Below, piece by piece: positions 5,759 through 8,071 of a stretch of DNA of 8,071 nucleotides. Below the pieces are notes generated by a model. The model made no database searches. It had not been told where the DNA came from and worked only from the letters and a program-made list of their open reading frames with translations. Every line of letters begins with the position of its first letter. Position 1 is the first letter of the stretch. The DNA comes from Comamonadaceae bacterium. GTDB lineage: Bacteria; Pseudomonadota; Gammaproteobacteria; Burkholderiales; Burkholderiaceae_C. The DNA lies in the NCBI GenBank assembly GCA_947458415.1, contig CANGZG010000107.1:1-8071 (forward strand), in the 5' to 3' direction. The position numbers were made by a program, and so were the translations under genes.

Positions 5759-6924
5759 CAGTAAGACTTCGGCAGGCCCAGCACATGTTCTGCGACATAG
5801 GCGTAAATCAGGTTGGTGGACACGGGTGCCACTTGGTACAGCCGCGTCTCGCGGAATTTTCGCTCAATGTCGTATTCGCTCGCGAACCCAAACCCACCAT
5901 GTGTTTGCAAGCAGACGTTGGCTGCTTCCCATGAGGCTTTGGCGGCCAAATACTTGGCCATGTTGGCTTGCGCACCGCAGGCTTGTTGCGCGTCAAACCG
6001 TTTGCAAGCTTCATAACGCATCAAGTTGGCGGCTTCGGTTTCCATCAGGTTGTCAGCGATGGGAAATTGCACCCCTTGGTTTTGGCCGATGCTGCGACCA
6101 AACACCTCGCGCGTGTTCGCATAGTCACGTGCTTTGCGAATGAACCAATACGCGTCACCAATGCATTCGGCGGCGATCAATGCCCGCTCTGCGTTCAATC
6201 CATCCAGGATGTAAGAAAAGCCTTCACCTTCTTTGCCAATCAAGTTGTCGTGCGGAATGTCCAAGTTCTCGAAAAACACTTCGTTGGTTTCATGGTTGGG
6301 CATGTTGCGAATCGGTTTGAGAACCATGCCGTTGGCCAAAGCGTGCTTGACATCGACAATGAACACGGACAGGCCTTGGCTTTTGCGCGTGACCTCTGCC
6401 AGAGGCGTGGTCCGCGCCAGTAACACCATGAAGTCGGAATGCTGTACTCTGGAAATCCACACTTTTTGGCCGTTGATGACGTAACGGTCGCCGCGTTTGG
6501 AGGCGGTGGTTTTGAGTCGTGTGGTGTCACTGCCCGTGTCAGGTTCGGTGACCGCCATGGACTGCATGCGCCATTCACCGCTGGCGATGCGCGGCAAGTA
6601 AGTCTGTTTTTGCAAATCCGAACCATGGCGCAACACCGTGCCCATGTTGTACATCTGCCCATGGCATGCACCGGCATTACCGCCTGACAGGTTGATTTCT
6701 TCCATGATCACCGAGGCTTGTGTCAGGTTCAAACCCGAACCTCCGTACTCGGTCGGGATCAAGGCAGCCAGCCAACCGGCTTGCGTCAGCGCATCCACAA
6801 ACGCGTCGGGGTAGGCGCGTTGCTCGTCAACGCCTTGCCAGTAGGCGCTGCCAAAGTGGGCGCACAACTGCCGAACCGCGTCGCGGATGTCTTGGTGTTC
6901 GTCGATGGCGGGCAAGGCATTCAT
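5758..6924 (-). CDS. Acyl-CoA dehydrogenase family flavoprotein
   Basis: The 388-residue product has the full acyl-CoA dehydrogenase layout: N-terminal helical domain (about 8-120), middle beta domain with 'AVTEPDTGSD' (124-133) and 'YVINGQKVWIS' (148-158), and C-terminal helical domain with 'REVFGRSIGQNQGVQFPIAD' (272-291) and 'HGGFGFASEYDIERKFRE' (342-359). The catalytic Glu of medium-chain enzymes (the E of 'YEGT') is replaced by P367 in 'YQVAPVSTNLI'. E246 in 'LNAERALIA' instead occupies the position of the catalytic Glu of isovaleryl-CoA dehydrogenase (E254), so the enzyme is likely still active with the base there. It should introduce an alpha,beta double bond using FAD and pass electrons to electron-transfer flavoprotein. 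It starts 9 nt after the hydratase stop and its stop overlaps the CoA-transferase start. The chain length or branching of its substrate is unknown. Confidence 0.92.
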   Translation of the reverse strand: MNALPAIDEHQDIRDAVRQLCAHFGSAYWQGVDEQRAYPDAFVDALTQAGWLAALIPTEYGGSGLNLTQASVIMEEINLSGGNAGACHGQMYNMGTVLRHGSDLQKQTYLPRIASGEWRMQSMAVTEPDTGSDTTRLKTTASKRGDRYVINGQKVWISRVQHSDFMVLLARTTPLAEVTRKSQGLSVFIVDVKHALANGMVLKPIRNMPNHETNEVFFENLDIPHDNLIGKEGEGFSYILDGLNAERALIAAECIGDAYWFIRKARDYANTREVFGRSIGQNQGVQFPIADNLMETEAANLMRYEACKRFDAQQACGAQANMAKYLAAKASWEAANVCLQTHGGFGFASEYDIERKFRETRLYQVAPVSTNLIYAYVAEHVLGLPKSY

Positions 6925-6933
6925 GAATGTCAG

Positions 6934-7806
6934 TCAGTGGGTTGCCAGTTGTGCGTTGGCCTGCATGCAAACATGGCCTTCATGGTCCTGGGTCCATGCC
7001 TGCACATGATCGCCTTCAGAGGATGCGCACAATGTCAGTACGCGTTGGTCAGCGCATTCAAACACCGGCTTGAGCGCTTTGAATGAAAACGAGGTCAAGA
7101 CACGGTTGCTGTGGCGACGAAGCAAATCCACCAACCATGTCGCCATCAACGGGCCATGCACCACCAAGCCAGGGTAGCCTTCGGTCTGCATGGCGTAACG
7201 TCGGTCATAGTGAATCCGGTGGCTGTTGAAGGTCAAGGCCGAGTAACGAAACAACAGCACATCGTCTGGAACGACATCGCGTTGCCATTCAGGTGAGAAG
7301 GGTGAAGTGACACCTGTTCGCGGTGTGTCTGAGGTTGGTTCCGTGGGTTTGTAAACAATGTCGTGGCTCTCTTCAAGGCAGATACCTTGTGGACCGAGGT
7401 AGCTGTGATGCACTTGCACAAACAGCAGTTCACCGCTGCGGCCTTGTTTGTGTTGAACCTGTTCAATTCGTGATTTGCGTTGAACCTGGTCACCCAGTCG
7501 CATGGGTTGATGCCAACGCAATTGACCACCAGCCCACATCCGGCGAGGAAACGGAACCGGCGGCAAGAAACCACCGCGCTTGGGATGGCCATCGACACCC
7601 AGCTCTGAGGAGGGCGTGAGCGGCCAGAAATACAACCAATGCCACAAGGGCGGCAACACATCCCCGATTTGCGGCGCAGGGTCGGCGCGGTCTAGCAGCG
7701 CCGACATGGCGTGCATCGGCGCAGCGGTGATCTGGTCATGCCGGGTTTCGGTCTGACCTTGCCAGCTTTGCAGATGCGCCAATGTGTTGGCGTCAAGCGT
7801 GTGCAT
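6934..7806 (-). CDS. HTD2/MaoC-type (FAS1-like dehydratase) enoyl-CoA hydratase
   Basis: The 290-residue product matches the double hotdog HTD2/MaoC-like family, which includes mesaconyl-C4-CoA hydratase and mitochondrial 3-hydroxyacyl-thioester dehydratase 2. The N-terminal hotdog carries 'WHWLYFWP' (55-62) and 'LPPVPFPRRMWAGG' (81-94). The C-terminal hotdog carries the hydratase motif 'ALTFNSHRIHYDRRYA' (190-205) with N194 and H199, then 'EGYPGLVVHGPLMATWL' (209-225). Asn in place of the R-hydratase Asp is usual in this branch, so it is not a defect. The ATG at 7806 is chosen because it overlaps the SDR stop as TGATG; a TTG one codon earlier is less likely. It should add water to an enoyl-CoA made by the neighbouring acyl-CoA dehydrogenase, giving a hydroxyacyl-CoA for the upstream SDR (inference). 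The exact substrate is unresolved. Confidence 0.88.
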   Translation of the reverse strand: MHTLDANTLAHLQSWQGQTETRHDQITAAPMHAMSALLDRADPAPQIGDVLPPLWHWLYFWPLTPSSELGVDGHPKRGGFLPPVPFPRRMWAGGQLRWHQPMRLGDQVQRKSRIEQVQHKQGRSGELLFVQVHHSYLGPQGICLEESHDIVYKPTEPTSDTPRTGVTSPFSPEWQRDVVPDDVLLFRYSALTFNSHRIHYDRRYAMQTEGYPGLVVHGPLMATWLVDLLRRHSNRVLTSFSFKALKPVFECADQRVLTLCASSEGDHVQAWTQDHEGHVCMQANAQLATH

Positions 7807-8071
7807 CAAATCGTGCGTCCACCATCGACAGGCATTTCTAAACCTGTGAAAAATTCGGCGGCATCACTGGCCAAAAACACGGCGGCAGCAGCCACATCAC
7901 TGGCTTGTGAAAACCGACCCAATGGGATGGTGCTGACAAATTTGGCACGGTTCGCGGGCGTGTCTGGCAACCCCATGAAGTCTTCAAACAAGCCCGTCAC
8001 GCCCATGACCGGGCAGATTGCATTCACGCGAATGTTTTCTGGGCCCAGTTCAACCGCCATGGATTTGGACA
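7806..8071 (-). CDS. SDR-family oxidoreductase, C-terminal fragment
   Basis: The frame is open to the window edge, so only the last 87 residues are present; a Met at 8060 is internal. The fragment opens with 'SKSMAVELGPENIRVNAICP', the helix and strand that follow the catalytic Tyr/Lys motif in short-chain dehydrogenases. It ends with 'ASDVAAAAVFLASDAAEFFTG' and 'EMPVDGGRTI', the standard classical-SDR C-terminus. The Rossmann GxxxGxG motif and catalytic Ser-Tyr-Lys lie outside the window. It probably oxidises a hydroxyacyl-CoA or related alcohol with NAD(P)+, consistent with following the hydratase step of the same operon (inference). The stop shares one base with the next gene's ATG, indicating coupled translation. 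The operon promoter must lie beyond position 8071. Confidence 0.92.
   Translation of the reverse strand, partial: SKSMAVELGPENIRVNAICPVMGVTGLFEDFMGLPDTPANRAKFVSTIPLGRFSQASDVAAAAVFLASDAAEFFTGLEMPVDGGRTI

Noticed and set aside
7207..7224. Asn instead of Asp in the MaoC-like catalytic motif as a defect
   Set aside because: The FNSHRIHYD form is normal for the HTD2/FAS1-like dehydratase branch, so it does not indicate loss of activity.
7807..7809. TTG start one codon upstream for the HTD2/MaoC gene
   Set aside because: The ATG at 7806 forms a TGATG overlap with the SDR stop, matching the other junction in the same operon, and ATG is the better start codon.
4598..8071. Firm assignment of the operon to mesaconate or itaconate degradation
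   Set aside because: Family-level similarity alone does not fix the substrate, and no CitE-like lyase or specific CoA-ligase is visible in the window.

Overview
The window looks like a chromosomal segment of a Gram-negative proteobacterium. Betaproteobacteria of the order Burkholderiales is my best guess, inferred from gene content (TonB receptor with a PepSY membrane partner, CaiB/MaoC/acyl-CoA dehydrogenase clusters, exported proteins) and moderate GC, not from any marker gene. I see no rRNA, tRNA, CRISPR array, insertion sequence or phage gene.

Layout. (1) Plus strand, 1-1560: the C-terminal end of a TonB-dependent outer-membrane receptor, followed 3 nt later by a four-helix PepSY membrane protein. 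Together they form an iron/siderophore uptake and reduction pair. (2) Plus strand, 1637-3497: an RraA-like protein with a signal peptide, then a long-type cyclase (PF04199-like, distant kynurenine-formamidase relative), each behind a good Shine-Dalgarno sequence. (3) After a 228-nt AT-richer gap, plus strand 3726-4532: a two-domain protein. Its N-terminal half aligns with group I truncated hemoglobins but has Pro where the heme-binding proximal His should be, and its C-terminal half looks like YbjN. I consider this the most unusual object in the window. (4) Minus strand, 8071-4598: a tightly packed catabolic operon read SDR oxidoreductase (cut by the window edge) -> HTD2/MaoC-type hydratase -> acyl-CoA dehydrogenase -> family III CoA-transferase. 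Two junctions are 1-nt TGATG overlaps and the third gap is 9 nt.

The minus-strand genes together could activate a carboxylic acid to its CoA ester, desaturate it, hydrate it and oxidise the hydroxyacyl-CoA. That is a beta-oxidation-like sequence lacking only a thiolase or lyase in this window; the substrate cannot be read from the sequence. The plus-strand and minus-strand blocks converge at 4533-4597, where two adjacent inverted repeats sit.

Points worth following are the heme-ligand-less globin-YbjN fusion, the secreted RraA-like protein whose D/E-X20-R-D motif begins with Asn, and an acyl-CoA dehydrogenase whose catalytic Glu appears to sit at the isovaleryl-CoA dehydrogenase position instead of the usual C-terminal one.
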